Both the position numbers and the translations under genes were made by a program. Positions 39,101-48,151 of a DNA stretch of 64,000 nt are shown one piece after another. Source of the stretch: Saprospiraceae bacterium (lineage in GTDB: Bacteria; Bacteroidota; Bacteroidia; Chitinophagales; Saprospiraceae); contig JADJLG010000001.1 of assembly GCA_016710235.1 (NCBI GenBank), positions 2,717,501-2,781,500 of the forward strand, read 5' to 3'. A model generated the notes under the pieces. The model saw only the letters and a program-made list of their open reading frames with translations, had not been told where the DNA came from and did no database searches. Numbering within the stretch: the first letter of the stretch is position 1; each line of letters opens with the position of its first letter.

Positions 39101-39421
39101 AGGCAACCTGAAGGAAGTAGTTCTGGATGTAAGGAATTCAGACACTGTAGTGGAAAGTGGAGTATTCGAGTTGTATCAGAACAATCCGAATCCATTTAAT
39201 AAGGAAACAGTGATCAGCTATCGATTACCGGAATCAGGACCAGTCAAGCTAACATTATATGACCTCACGGGCAAAGTGATTAGGTTTATGAACTCAATGG
39301 ACAGAAGGGCATGAACCAAATGAAAGTCCAAAGAAGCGAAATATCAGGATCAGGAGTCATATATTATCAATTGGATGCTGCTCACAGTACTGCCACCAAA
39401 AGGATGATGATGAGCAATTGA
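33165..39421 (+). CDS. giant secreted HYR-type protein with dockerin-like, cohesin-like and T9SS type A domains (frameshift near 39293)
   Basis: About 2,085 residues. Signal peptide 1-23 (FFLSLAASAQ). Residues ~240-1640 hold many cysteine-bearing HYR/Ig-like modules with recurring WTVIDWC and QVIKVRDNDDP-type stretches. At ~1665-1730 lies a carboxypeptidase-regulatory-like beta module (DGKYTFSKL). Two dockerin-like calcium loops follow at ~1735-1795 (GVSTADIVKIQKHILGQ and AADVNKSKTITASDIS). A cohesin-like domain (~1855-1980, FQYTISFDASAIEIVSVESG) precedes the type A sorting domain (NNPNPFNKETVISYRLP). As printed the frame stops at 39314. Restoring one C near 39293 gives LNGQKGMNQMKVQ and continues to the TGA at 39419-39421. 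The first ~1 kb is AT-rich and the rest clearly richer in G+C. Probably a surface adhesin or scaffold; no catalytic domain is seen. Confidence 0.82.
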
Positions 39422-39448
39422 TTTTATAGATCAATTAAAAAATAGTTG

Positions 39449-39479
39449 AAAAGGCAGGACTTTAGTTCTGCCTTTTTTT
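39449..39479 (+). terminator. rho-independent terminator
   Basis: A 12-pair stem (39449-39460 with 39465-39476, one G-T pair) with loop TTTA, followed by T residues, 27 nt after the restored stop of the giant dockerin/cohesin protein gene. Its position supports the longer, frame-corrected end of that gene. Confidence 0.85.
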
Positions 39480-39575
39480 ATATAAAAATGTTTGTAACTA
39501 TTTGGCAGATACATTGTTTTGTAAAATATTCTACGTTTGATATTTATTATCGCAAAAAAACTATTATATTTGATT

Positions 39576-39606
39576 TTTGTTTAATATATAAATTATTGTA
39601 ACTTTG
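39576..39606 (+). promoter_or_regulatory. complete promoter of the P-domain/Ig-repeat protein gene
   Basis: TTTG at 39576-39579, 19 nt, then TAACTTTG at 39599-39606: the exact TTTG-N19-TAnnTTTG arrangement, 26 nt upstream of the ATG at 39633. Confidence 0.75.
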
Positions 39607-39632
39607 CGTTGAAACAGAGTCTTAAGTGACGA

Positions 39633-42600
39633 ATGAAGAATGTAAACCTCATATTAACAATTGTTGGTAGTTGGCTGTATTGTATTTCTATAAGTGCGCA
39701 ATGGTGTTGTATTGACTCCTCTCTTGCTATTATCGATGATGGTTCGACCACATTGCGATTACAGATTAATGGAGCGCTAAACAATGATTTATCTACTCCT
39801 CAACAAGGACTTTGCGGTGTAAGAGTGAAGTTTAATCATAAGTTTATTGGGGACCTTACAATGGATTTGGTTTCACCGTCAGGACAATCCATCAGGCTTG
39901 TAGGCCCTGTAGGTAATGCAGGAAGAACTGATTTTACACGGTGGAATGTTACATTTGTGCCTTGTAATCAAACCCCTATCCCTGATCCAGGATTTAAAGC
40001 CAAGTGGGACAATATACAAGGATGGGGAATATTAGGTACTTTTTATTCAGGAACTTATCACCCGAATAACGGCTGTCTTGAAGATTTTAATTTAGGACCT
40101 GTAAATGGAACTTGGTCTCTACAAATCTCTGATGGGGCAAGGTTTTATTCAGGATTTGTTGAAAGCTTTTGTTTGTTGTTTTGTGATGACAGAGGTATTG
40201 GCTGTTCCTCTTGTAGTCCAAACGGCGGTGTTTTTAGCCAATCTGATATTATTTTGTGTGAGCAAGACCCGGGATTAGATTTGAACCTCAATGTTCAATT
40301 TCCAAATTTTACTCCGGATCCAATAAATTATCAATACAAATTTGTTATCAGCCAAAATGATATAATTCTGGCATTGGTAGACAAAGTAGATTTAAGGAAT
40401 TATCCTCCCGGAGACTATCAAATTTGCGGATTATCTTATTCAATCGCGAGCCTGCCAGAAATCCCCGATCCTGCCACAAGTCCCAAATTGAGCAATTTAA
40501 AACAAAATATAAATGAAGGGAAAAATGGTATTTGTGCCGAACTATCAAAAAATTGCATCAATGTTAGTATTGGGCGAACCATCTCTCCAACCAATATACA
40601 ACAGTCTATTTGTCAAGGGGATACTTTTCTCTTTAATGGTAAATCTATAACACAAACTGGAAATTACCAGGAGATATTTAAATCACTAAAAGCTTGTGAC
40701 TCAATCGTTAATCTTAGTCTTCAAGTAGTTTTTATTCATGCAGAAGTATCAAGCCCTGTCGATACCTTATCTTGCATTAAAAGCTCCATAGTCATAGATG
40801 CGTCCGGTTCATCAGTTAGCACAAACAGTCTAATAAGCTGGACAACCAATGATGGTAACATTAAAGATTTGAAAGATCCTTTGAAGCCAATTGTGGACAA
40901 TGCTGGCACATACAAGTTAAAGATTACTGATGGTAATTGTTCAGACAGTATTGAGATTACAATTGTAAAAAAAGGTAAAATTCCAGATATTAATATTCAA
41001 GGAGATACCTTGACATGCGACAAAAAGACAATTAGATTGTCAGGGATTACATCAGTTTCTTCGCCACAGTACACTTGGCAGTTTCAAGGAAATGACGTAG
41101 GAACTTTAGACTTCTTGGATGTGACTTCACCGGGAGTATATAGTTTAATAGTTACAGAATCATCGGGATGTACTAACAGAGCTAATTTTCAGGTGATTGA
41201 AGATTTATCGAAACCAGATTTTAATATCATTGCGACCGATTTGGATTGTAAACTCGATAGTGCTGCTTTTGAAGTGCAGTCAAACGTAGATTTACATGAT
41301 TTTATTTGGAGTGGACCTTCAGGTTTTTCTTCGATTAATGAGAACCCTTTTTATTTTTCTCCGGGCAAGTACTCTTTGACAGCAAAATCAAAAAATGGGT
41401 GTTCCAACACTGTTAGTGTTACCGTCAATTCTACGAGAACCAAACCGAGTTTTGTTGCCATTTATAAACCAATTACCTGTCGTGATACAGCAATTGTTAT
41501 TTCGACTCGATTGGGATCTAACATCGATACTATTTTATGGCGTGGACCAAATAATTTTATATCTACGGCAAAGGAACCCCTGGTAACTTTTGCTGGAACA
41601 TACTCTGTACATTTAGTTGACAGTTTTGGATGCACCCTGGACACTAGTATTGCAGTGTTATTAGATACCTTGAAAGCTGATTTAGGTTTACAAGTCGATC
41701 TGCTAGATTGTTTGAATGACAGTGTACAAATAAATTTTAAGTACTTAACCGGGGATTCCACTAAGTATAGCTTCAATTGGTCAGGTCCTACTGGGTTTGT
41801 TTCTTACCAAAAGCAACCCTGGGTCAGGGAAATTGGTTTGTATACGATTCAAATTGTGCAACAAAATGGTTGTATTAAATCAGATACGATAAGTGTATTC
41901 CAAGATAAAGATAAACCTGTATTACAGATTAACTCGAGGTTGATTACCTGCAAAAACCCAATTGTTCCTATAAACGCGACGAGCAATATCTCCATAGCAA
42001 GTTGGCGATGGAGTACAGCTTTTGGATTCAATAGTAATAATCAAAATCCATTGGTAGATACTTCGGGATATTATCGACTCGTGGTGACTGCAACCAATGG
42101 ATGTACAGCGGAGAAAACTATTTTTATTGATCAAAATAAGCGCAGTCCATTTGCTAGTTTGATCTCTGATACAATAAATTGCATAAAAGATTCTATTTCC
42201 CTAAGATTCAGGGGTAACAACGTAATCATAGACAGTATTTTTTGGAAAGGGCCATCCAATTTTGCATCAATTGATTCAAGTCCAATTGTTAGTATTCCCG
42301 GGATTTACACATTATATGCCATTGGGGATAATGGATGCATACATGTCGATAGTTTTGATCTGCTGGTTGATACGATAAAACCTAACTTAATTGTTGACTT
42401 TGACAGTCTGACATGTAAAAAACCTACTGTAGATTTAAGAGCTTCTTCGTCGACTTCAAATGTATATTTTACGATAAGAGATCCATTTTTTGCTATGGAT
42501 ACAACAGCATTGAAAAAAGTAACCATTCCAGGATTATATCGTGTTACTGCTATACGTACAAATCATTGCGCTACATCCGAAGATGTTATCATTCCCTCTT

Positions 42601-45035
42601 CGATACATTTGCCTCAAACAGCAGTGACATTTGATACAATAACATGTTTGAAGAAGCAAGCCACATTAATTCTGATCTCTGGAGATATTGATATTGATAA
42701 ACAATATTGGCAACTCCCGGATTCAAGCATTATTAATAAAACGAATTTAATTACCTCAACTCCCGGTACTTATTTTGGATTTACGACAAATATAGATGGA
42801 TGCATCAAAATTGATACAATTCGGATTTTAGCAATCATTGACACTCCCAAATATACATTACCCGATCCTGCAATACGCTGCGATTCAATTTTAAATAAGG
42901 ATATAAGAATAATCACAGAAGATAAACTTGCATTAGTTGAATGGTTAAGCCCGTCCGGAATGAAGATCATTGGTCCTGTAGTGACCCAGCCTGGACAGGG
43001 CAAATACAAAATAATGATCACAGGTAGCAACGGATGCTTTATTGAGGATTCATTATTTATCCATTATGATACATTGCATCCAATTTTACAGAACTTGATA
43101 AAAGATACTATAAATTGTAAACAAAAGTCCGCAACTGTTAAGATTCAAACTAAAAACACGCAAGTAATAGATTGGAAGGGTCCTTTGAATTTTAGTTCAT
43201 CTGATACAATCATTTCTGTTGCAACTCCCGGGCTTTACTTGCTTACATTAACTTCGAAAGATCTTTGCCAGAATACTTATGTTATGGATGTAGTTGCAGA
43301 CACATTACCTCCAAACTTGATTACCACACATACTAATATTAATTGCAAAGAACCGAGAGCTGTACTAGAGTCAGTTGCACAATCCTCCTTGGAGGAATTT
43401 TATTGGTTAACGCCTTTCGGTGATACTTTACGCAATTCTCGAACACTTGTTACTGAGGGAGGTGAATTCGTCTTTTATGCTCGAAATAAAAATGGGTGTG
43501 TGACAAGGGATTCAGTGAATGTTATTGTTGATACTATTGTTCCAATTTTAATCACTTCTAACGTGAACTTACCTTGTAGTTCTGATAGTGCTCAGTTAAA
43601 AGTCCAAAGTCAACTTAATAGTTTGAATTTTTTCTGGTCAGGGCCCAACCAGTTTTTCAGTGCTGAACAGAATCCATATGCGAAGGATACCGGTGTTTAT
43701 AATGTAATTGCTGTTGCGGATAATTTTTGTTCTTCAAAGGCATCACTTAGATTGACTGATCAACATATTTATCCAACGGTTACCCTCACAGGAGGGGAAC
43801 TGAATTGCAGAGATTCATCAGTACAATTGATTTCTGTTTTTAGCTTGCAGGACACAAATTTTATTTGGTCGGGGCCGGGTCAGTTTTTGAATAAAACTGA
43901 TAGAAAACCTACCGTCCGCCTACCGGGAGTTTATCACATCAAGGTGACTAACCAAGAAGGATGTGTCACGGATACATTTACCACTGTTACGACAAATTTT
44001 AATTTTCCACAAATTAATATTCTTCAGAGTGATAGTTTGCGCTGTGATTTAAAGAAAGTTCAGCTAGCAGCAAAGTCGGATTCTGTTAGACGATTTAGTT
44101 TTAAATGGATGACCATAGGTGGAATTATCGAAGGTGGTACTGCAAGTTCTCTGATTTATGTTAATAAAGAAGGCGATTATATTGTTACGACAACAGATTT
44201 GGATAATGGCTGCAGTTCCATCGACACTATACATGTGAATCAATATGGCTCGACTATATTGGGATTAAACTGTGATATTAATAAGCCAAGCTGTGATGGT
44301 TTGGAAAATGCATCATTAAAAGTTACAGAAATTTTTGGTGGTGACGCACCTTTCCTTTATTCAATTAATGGTTTGACTTATAATCGGAATCCAAATTTAA
44401 ATAATCTTGAACCTGGTAGTTATACTCTTTATATAAAAGATAAATTTGGTTGTACATATGATACATTAATTTCAATTGAACCGGCTACAGAACTTCAACT
44501 AGATCTTGGCCCCGATCAATCGATCCATCTTGGGGAAAGTTTTTTGATAACCGGATCGACAAATGTGGATACCAGCAATTTGATAAAGGTAAAGTGGGTG
44601 CCATTAGATCAATCATTTCTTTGTGACACTTGTTTTTCTATTGTGGTTAAACCTCACCAAACCACCGTTTACAAATTGTTAATTCAGGATGATCATGGAT
44701 GTATTGCCATAGATGACATTCTCATAAAAGTAAATACTGCCCCGGGAGTTTTTGTCCCTAATGTGTTTTCTCCAAATGGAGATCGATTGAATGATTTTTT
44801 AAAGTTTAATACTGGCCTTGACATTCAAAAGATTGTGAAATTCAGTGTTTTTGATCGTTGGGGAGAGCTGGTGTATTTTAATTCTGATTTTGACGCCAAT
44901 TTGGATGATTACGGTTGGGATGGTAAGTTTGAGGGTCAGGATATGAATCCGGGGGTTTTTATTTGCCAGATTGAGGCACTCTCTGTAACCGGAAAATCTG
45001 TTTTTTTTACTGCGGATGTGACCTTGGTGAGATAA
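39633..45035 (+). CDS. giant secreted protein: P-domain, Ig/PKD-like repeats, SprB repeat, T9SS type B sorting domain
   Basis: An intact 1,800-residue protein. Signal peptide 1-23. Residues ~45-185 match the proprotein-convertase P-domain (GVRVKFNHKFIGDLTMDLVSPSG, ending NGTWSLQISDGA). From ~375 to ~1,540 come about fourteen Ig/PKD-like modules of 75-85 residues, each with a cysteine near the start (TCK/DCK), a W-GP motif (FIWSGPSGFSS) and a G-Y/K-Y strand before NGC. One SprB-type repeat follows (~1546-1625), then the gliding-motility type B sorting domain (~1705-1800: VPNVFSPNGDRLNDF, FDRWGELVY, GWDG, GVFICQIEA). It should be exported by T9SS and attached at the cell surface. Base composition stays AT-rich, unlike the following paralogues. 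Likely adhesin or gliding-associated surface filament. Confidence 0.88.
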   Translation: MKNVNLILTIVGSWLYCISISAQWCCIDSSLAIIDDGSTTLRLQINGALNNDLSTPQQGLCGVRVKFNHKFIGDLTMDLVSPSGQSIRLVGPVGNAGRTDFTRWNVTFVPCNQTPIPDPGFKAKWDNIQGWGILGTFYSGTYHPNNGCLEDFNLGPVNGTWSLQISDGARFYSGFVESFCLLFCDDRGIGCSSCSPNGGVFSQSDIILCEQDPGLDLNLNVQFPNFTPDPINYQYKFVISQNDIILALVDKVDLRNYPPGDYQICGLSYSIASLPEIPDPATSPKLSNLKQNINEGKNGICAELSKNCINVSIGRTISPTNIQQSICQGDTFLFNGKSITQTGNYQEIFKSLKACDSIVNLSLQVVFIHAEVSSPVDTLSCIKSSIVIDASGSSVSTNSLISWTTNDGNIKDLKDPLKPIVDNAGTYKLKITDGNCSDSIEITIVKKGKIPDINIQGDTLTCDKKTIRLSGITSVSSPQYTWQFQGNDVGTLDFLDVTSPGVYSLIVTESSGCTNRANFQVIEDLSKPDFNIIATDLDCKLDSAAFEVQSNVDLHDFIWSGPSGFSSINENPFYFSPGKYSLTAKSKNGCSNTVSVTVNSTRTKPSFVAIYKPITCRDTAIVISTRLGSNIDTILWRGPNNFISTAKEPLVTFAGTYSVHLVDSFGCTLDTSIAVLLDTLKADLGLQVDLLDCLNDSVQINFKYLTGDSTKYSFNWSGPTGFVSYQKQPWVREIGLYTIQIVQQNGCIKSDTISVFQDKDKPVLQINSRLITCKNPIVPINATSNISIASWRWSTAFGFNSNNQNPLVDTSGYYRLVVTATNGCTAEKTIFIDQNKRSPFASLISDTINCIKDSISLRFRGNNVIIDSIFWKGPSNFASIDSSPIVSIPGIYTLYAIGDNGCIHVDSFDLLVDTIKPNLIVDFDSLTCKKPTVDLRASSSTSNVYFTIRDPFFAMDTTALKKVTIPGLYRVTAIRTNHCATSEDVIIPSSIHLPQTAVTFDTITCLKKQATLILISGDIDIDKQYWQLPDSSIINKTNLITSTPGTYFGFTTNIDGCIKIDTIRILAIIDTPKYTLPDPAIRCDSILNKDIRIITEDKLALVEWLSPSGMKIIGPVVTQPGQGKYKIMITGSNGCFIEDSLFIHYDTLHPILQNLIKDTINCKQKSATVKIQTKNTQVIDWKGPLNFSSSDTIISVATPGLYLLTLTSKDLCQNTYVMDVVADTLPPNLITTHTNINCKEPRAVLESVAQSSLEEFYWLTPFGDTLRNSRTLVTEGGEFVFYARNKNGCVTRDSVNVIVDTIVPILITSNVNLPCSSDSAQLKVQSQLNSLNFFWSGPNQFFSAEQNPYAKDTGVYNVIAVADNFCSSKASLRLTDQHIYPTVTLTGGELNCRDSSVQLISVFSLQDTNFIWSGPGQFLNKTDRKPTVRLPGVYHIKVTNQEGCVTDTFTTVTTNFNFPQINILQSDSLRCDLKKVQLAAKSDSVRRFSFKWMTIGGIIEGGTASSLIYVNKEGDYIVTTTDLDNGCSSIDTIHVNQYGSTILGLNCDINKPSCDGLENASLKVTEIFGGDAPFLYSINGLTYNRNPNLNNLEPGSYTLYIKDKFGCTYDTLISIEPATELQLDLGPDQSIHLGESFLITGSTNVDTSNLIKVKWVPLDQSFLCDTCFSIVVKPHQTTVYKLLIQDDHGCIAIDDILIKVNTAPGVFVPNVFSPNGDRLNDFLKFNTGLDIQKIVKFSVFDRWGELVYFNSDFDANLDDYGWDGKFEGQDMNPGVFICQIEALSVTGKSVFFTADVTLVR

Positions 45036-45228
45036 AAAGTATCAAATAAACTTCTCGTTTGAGAATTGTTAAGTTGTTTTTTGTTTTTTATCGATCATTA
45101 ATTGTAATAATATATTTGTATTCAGTATATAATTAGGAAAATTGCATTATTCCAATATAAATATTTTTACAGCAGATTCATCAAAATAATTCTCTTGCAA
45201 GGCAGCATTTTAAGGTAGTTTCGTGTCG

Positions 45229-45236
45229 TATATTTG
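45229..45236 (+). promoter_or_regulatory. -7 element (TATATTTG) upstream of paralogue 1
   Basis: TATATTTG matches TAnnTTTG, 63 nt before the ATG at 45300. No clear -33 TTTG is seen. The equivalent positions upstream of paralogues 2 and 3 do not share this sequence. Confidence 0.4.
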
Positions 45237-45299
45237 AATTTTCCAGTATTTAAATATTGGTTCGGTTATTGATTATGGCAATATGTTGAAAATTTGATT

Positions 45300-46835
45300 A
45301 TGACCAGAAGGCTTCTATTTTTTATTTGCGCTAGTATCTTTTCTATTGAATCAGGTTTGCTCGGGCAGTGTGTACCGCCCGCTACGGATGAATGTTCTGC
45401 GGCAAATGTGTTATGTTCATTGGATGAAGTGAATGGATATTCTTGTCAAAATACTTCAGATATACACTCTGATTTGTATCCTTGCGGTGCAAATTTATTG
45501 TGCCCTAGTGCTGGAGGAGCATATGTTCCACATAATACCAGTTGGTGGGCTTTTGTTACAACTGGAGGAAATGTCACGATTACAATAACTTTTAGTAACT
45601 GCAGTGGGGCAGGTGTTCAGATGGGATTGTGGGGAGACTGTAGTTGTGGTGAAGAAGTAGCATGCAACCCTTTTTGTAACGGGGGTGGCTCTTTTACAAT
45701 CACAGCTTATCTCACCCCATGTAAAACATACTATTTGTTTGTAGATGGTTGTAGTGGAGACGTATGCCAGTTTACTTTAACAACCTCAGGCGGAGGTGCG
45801 CCAAATTTATCGCCATTGAGCAATATCATGGGCAAGGATAAGGTATGTGAGGGATTTTGTGGAGAGAAATGGAATGTCAACGATCAGCCGGGCGGTTGTG
45901 ATCCATATTATGAGTGGACCTGGGATGGAGTCCCTGTAGGAGGCAATGAAAGTGAAGTGACGCTGGATGATGAGTGGGGTCCTGGAACATATACATTATG
46001 CGTGACAGCTTTTATCGGCAATGAAGATAAAACCAGTATCTGTGACGAAGAGGGTCCAAAATGTAAGACGATTACAATCCTTCCGAAACCAGAATACAAA
46101 GGACCGGATAAGTACATCTGTCTGGAGGATGTGCCATATGATTGGCATGGTACAAGTATTTTTGCGGATGGTGAGTACAAAATTGAATTCACAGGTGCAA
46201 ATTGCTGTAAGTTCGACTCTGTGAGACAGTTTTATATCTTGCCAAAGCCAGATGAACCTAATGTATATTATATAGGTTGCGATCCCGGGGATACGTATAT
46301 AGATCCTACCACCAACAAGCGATTCAGTGGCTGTAATAACTATGCAATAGTGGATTTGCCAAATTCAACATCTCCGAATCGCTGTGATTCTGCGTACCAT
46401 TTATATACTATCTATCCCCGATTTGCTCCAAGTTTTCAATTGGAGTGTTTAAATGGCGAGATTTATTTAAAGTCTTACATTACTGATATTACAGATTATT
46501 GTGGAAACAATACAGACGTAAATTATAATTATGAGTATAAATGGTATAGTAAAAAGAATCCGGGTAAAGTAATCAGTTTTGATGAAGATCTGGATGTGAC
46601 GAATTTAGGTAAAGATGATTATTGCCTGGAATTGTCTATTCAGGTATCATATGGAGACGCTACCCAAACCTGTATCCGAACCTTTTGTGAGACCTTGGAT
46701 GAAAGCAAGTTGAAGCCGGGTCCGGTGAATATAGTAGGCGATACTGTGATATGTTTGGGCCATAGTGCACATTACCAAATAGACACGATATTGTCGGATG
46801 TGATCTTGTACAACTGGATAGTGATAGGGGAGTGA
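45300..46835 (+). CDS. paralogue 1, fragment 1 (signal peptide and head)
   Basis: Residues 1-511. This copy has the most distinct head: YSCQNTSDIHSDLYPCGANLL with a short insertion (AYV) before PHNTSWW, and GNGGG where the others have SGSSGS. It ends where four G residues near 46829 replace the five seen in copies 2 and 3. Confidence 0.7.
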   Translation: MTRRLLFFICASIFSIESGLLGQCVPPATDECSAANVLCSLDEVNGYSCQNTSDIHSDLYPCGANLLCPSAGGAYVPHNTSWWAFVTTGGNVTITITFSNCSGAGVQMGLWGDCSCGEEVACNPFCNGGGSFTITAYLTPCKTYYLFVDGCSGDVCQFTLTTSGGGAPNLSPLSNIMGKDKVCEGFCGEKWNVNDQPGGCDPYYEWTWDGVPVGGNESEVTLDDEWGPGTYTLCVTAFIGNEDKTSICDEEGPKCKTITILPKPEYKGPDKYICLEDVPYDWHGTSIFADGEYKIEFTGANCCKFDSVRQFYILPKPDEPNVYYIGCDPGDTYIDPTTNKRFSGCNNYAIVDLPNSTSPNRCDSAYHLYTIYPRFAPSFQLECLNGEIYLKSYITDITDYCGNNTDVNYNYEYKWYSKKNPGKVISFDEDLDVTNLGKDDYCLELSIQVSYGDATQTCIRTFCETLDESKLKPGPVNIVGDTVICLGHSAHYQIDTILSDVILYNWIVIGE

Positions 46836-48151
46836 TCACGACAAAAGATCCATTCAACTCCGCGTCAATTGACGTATTGTGGAATGGTGCGCCAGGGAAA
46901 GGCACGGTATGTTTCAGTTACCAAAGCAGCTGTGGGGTGAGTCCGGAGACATGCCTGGAAGTAGAATTGTACCCAGCTCCAAATCCAAATGCAGGCCCCA
47001 ACGACAGTATCTGTTCGTTGATCAATCAATTCAATGCCCGTCAGGATGTTGGAGGATCGTGGAAGCAGATCTGCGGCCCCGGGACGAGTAATTTGAATAG
47101 TACAGACCCGAAATCGAACGTAGATGTGAGCCAGTACGGAAAGTACTGTTTTGAGTGGACAGAAACCAGACAGGGCTGTACGACAAAAGATACAGTGGAG
47201 TTGTGGTTCAACTCAGATCCGAACAAGGACAAGGAGGTGATCATTTGTGCCGGAGATAATAATGGATATACGTACAATTTCAAGATCACGGGAGGAAGTC
47301 CCAAGTATCGGGTACTGAAAGGGAACGGAACCATAGACAGCACGACGAATGTATATACGTCGAAGTATGTGAAGAACCTAGTGGATGATACAGTGATGAT
47401 ATCAGATGCCTTTGGCTGTCAGTTCACGTTTATATTGAATCACGAGTGCAAGTGTACCAATGCGATTGGGAAGGTAAACAGCGTATCAGAAGATCTATGT
47501 GAGGACGGAATCTTGCGAATCAATCCGGATATCTATGATCCGAATGGACAGATGCTGGATGCGGAAGATACGGTGATGTTTTTCATTTATACGGACCCAT
47601 TGAACCCATTGGGCAGCATCGTGAGATATATAAGTGGGAATACGGTGAGTTATGACCCTAGGCTGCAGTACGGACAGCAGTACTATATCGGAGCGATATT
47701 GGGAAGGCGAGACAATAAAGGAGGAATAGATCGAGCTGGTGGCTGTTTGCGGGAGAGCTATGGCAAGCCATTTACATTTTACGAATATCCACGGCCTGAT
47801 GCAGGTCAGGATGATGCAGTGTGTGGTTTGGTGTATGACCTAAGGGGCTTGCGAACGAGCAGCATACCGAACAGTCAGTTGAAGTGGCGAGTGACAGGTG
47901 GAGGCGGAGTCGTATTCAGCAATACCGACGTGGAGACACCTACGGTGACAGCACAGGGTGGTTATGGAACGTATAGCTTTGAAATAGAAGAGACAAACAA
48001 TCAGTGTGTGCGGACGGATGTAGTGAATATCACGTTCAATGCACCACCTGAGATAGACAATATAGAAAAGATCTGTGTGGACAAGAATGTGAATTTTACA
48101 TATCGTGTGGAAGCGACGATCAAGAGCGGCAAGGGCCCTATACATTATTGA
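46832..48151 (+). CDS. paralogue 1, fragment 2
   Basis: About 439 residues covering the first two PKD-like modules (NAGPNDSICSLINQF and DAGQDDAVCGLVYDL). It ends after a lost G at 48132-48135 (GGGCCC for GGGGCCC). Confidence 0.65.
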   Translation: MITTKDPFNSASIDVLWNGAPGKGTVCFSYQSSCGVSPETCLEVELYPAPNPNAGPNDSICSLINQFNARQDVGGSWKQICGPGTSNLNSTDPKSNVDVSQYGKYCFEWTETRQGCTTKDTVELWFNSDPNKDKEVIICAGDNNGYTYNFKITGGSPKYRVLKGNGTIDSTTNVYTSKYVKNLVDDTVMISDAFGCQFTFILNHECKCTNAIGKVNSVSEDLCEDGILRINPDIYDPNGQMLDAEDTVMFFIYTDPLNPLGSIVRYISGNTVSYDPRLQYGQQYYIGAILGRRDNKGGIDRAGGCLRESYGKPFTFYEYPRPDAGQDDAVCGLVYDLRGLRTSSIPNSQLKWRVTGGGGVVFSNTDVETPTVTAQGGYGTYSFEIEETNNQCVRTDVVNITFNAPPEIDNIEKICVDKNVNFTYRVEATIKSGKGPIHY

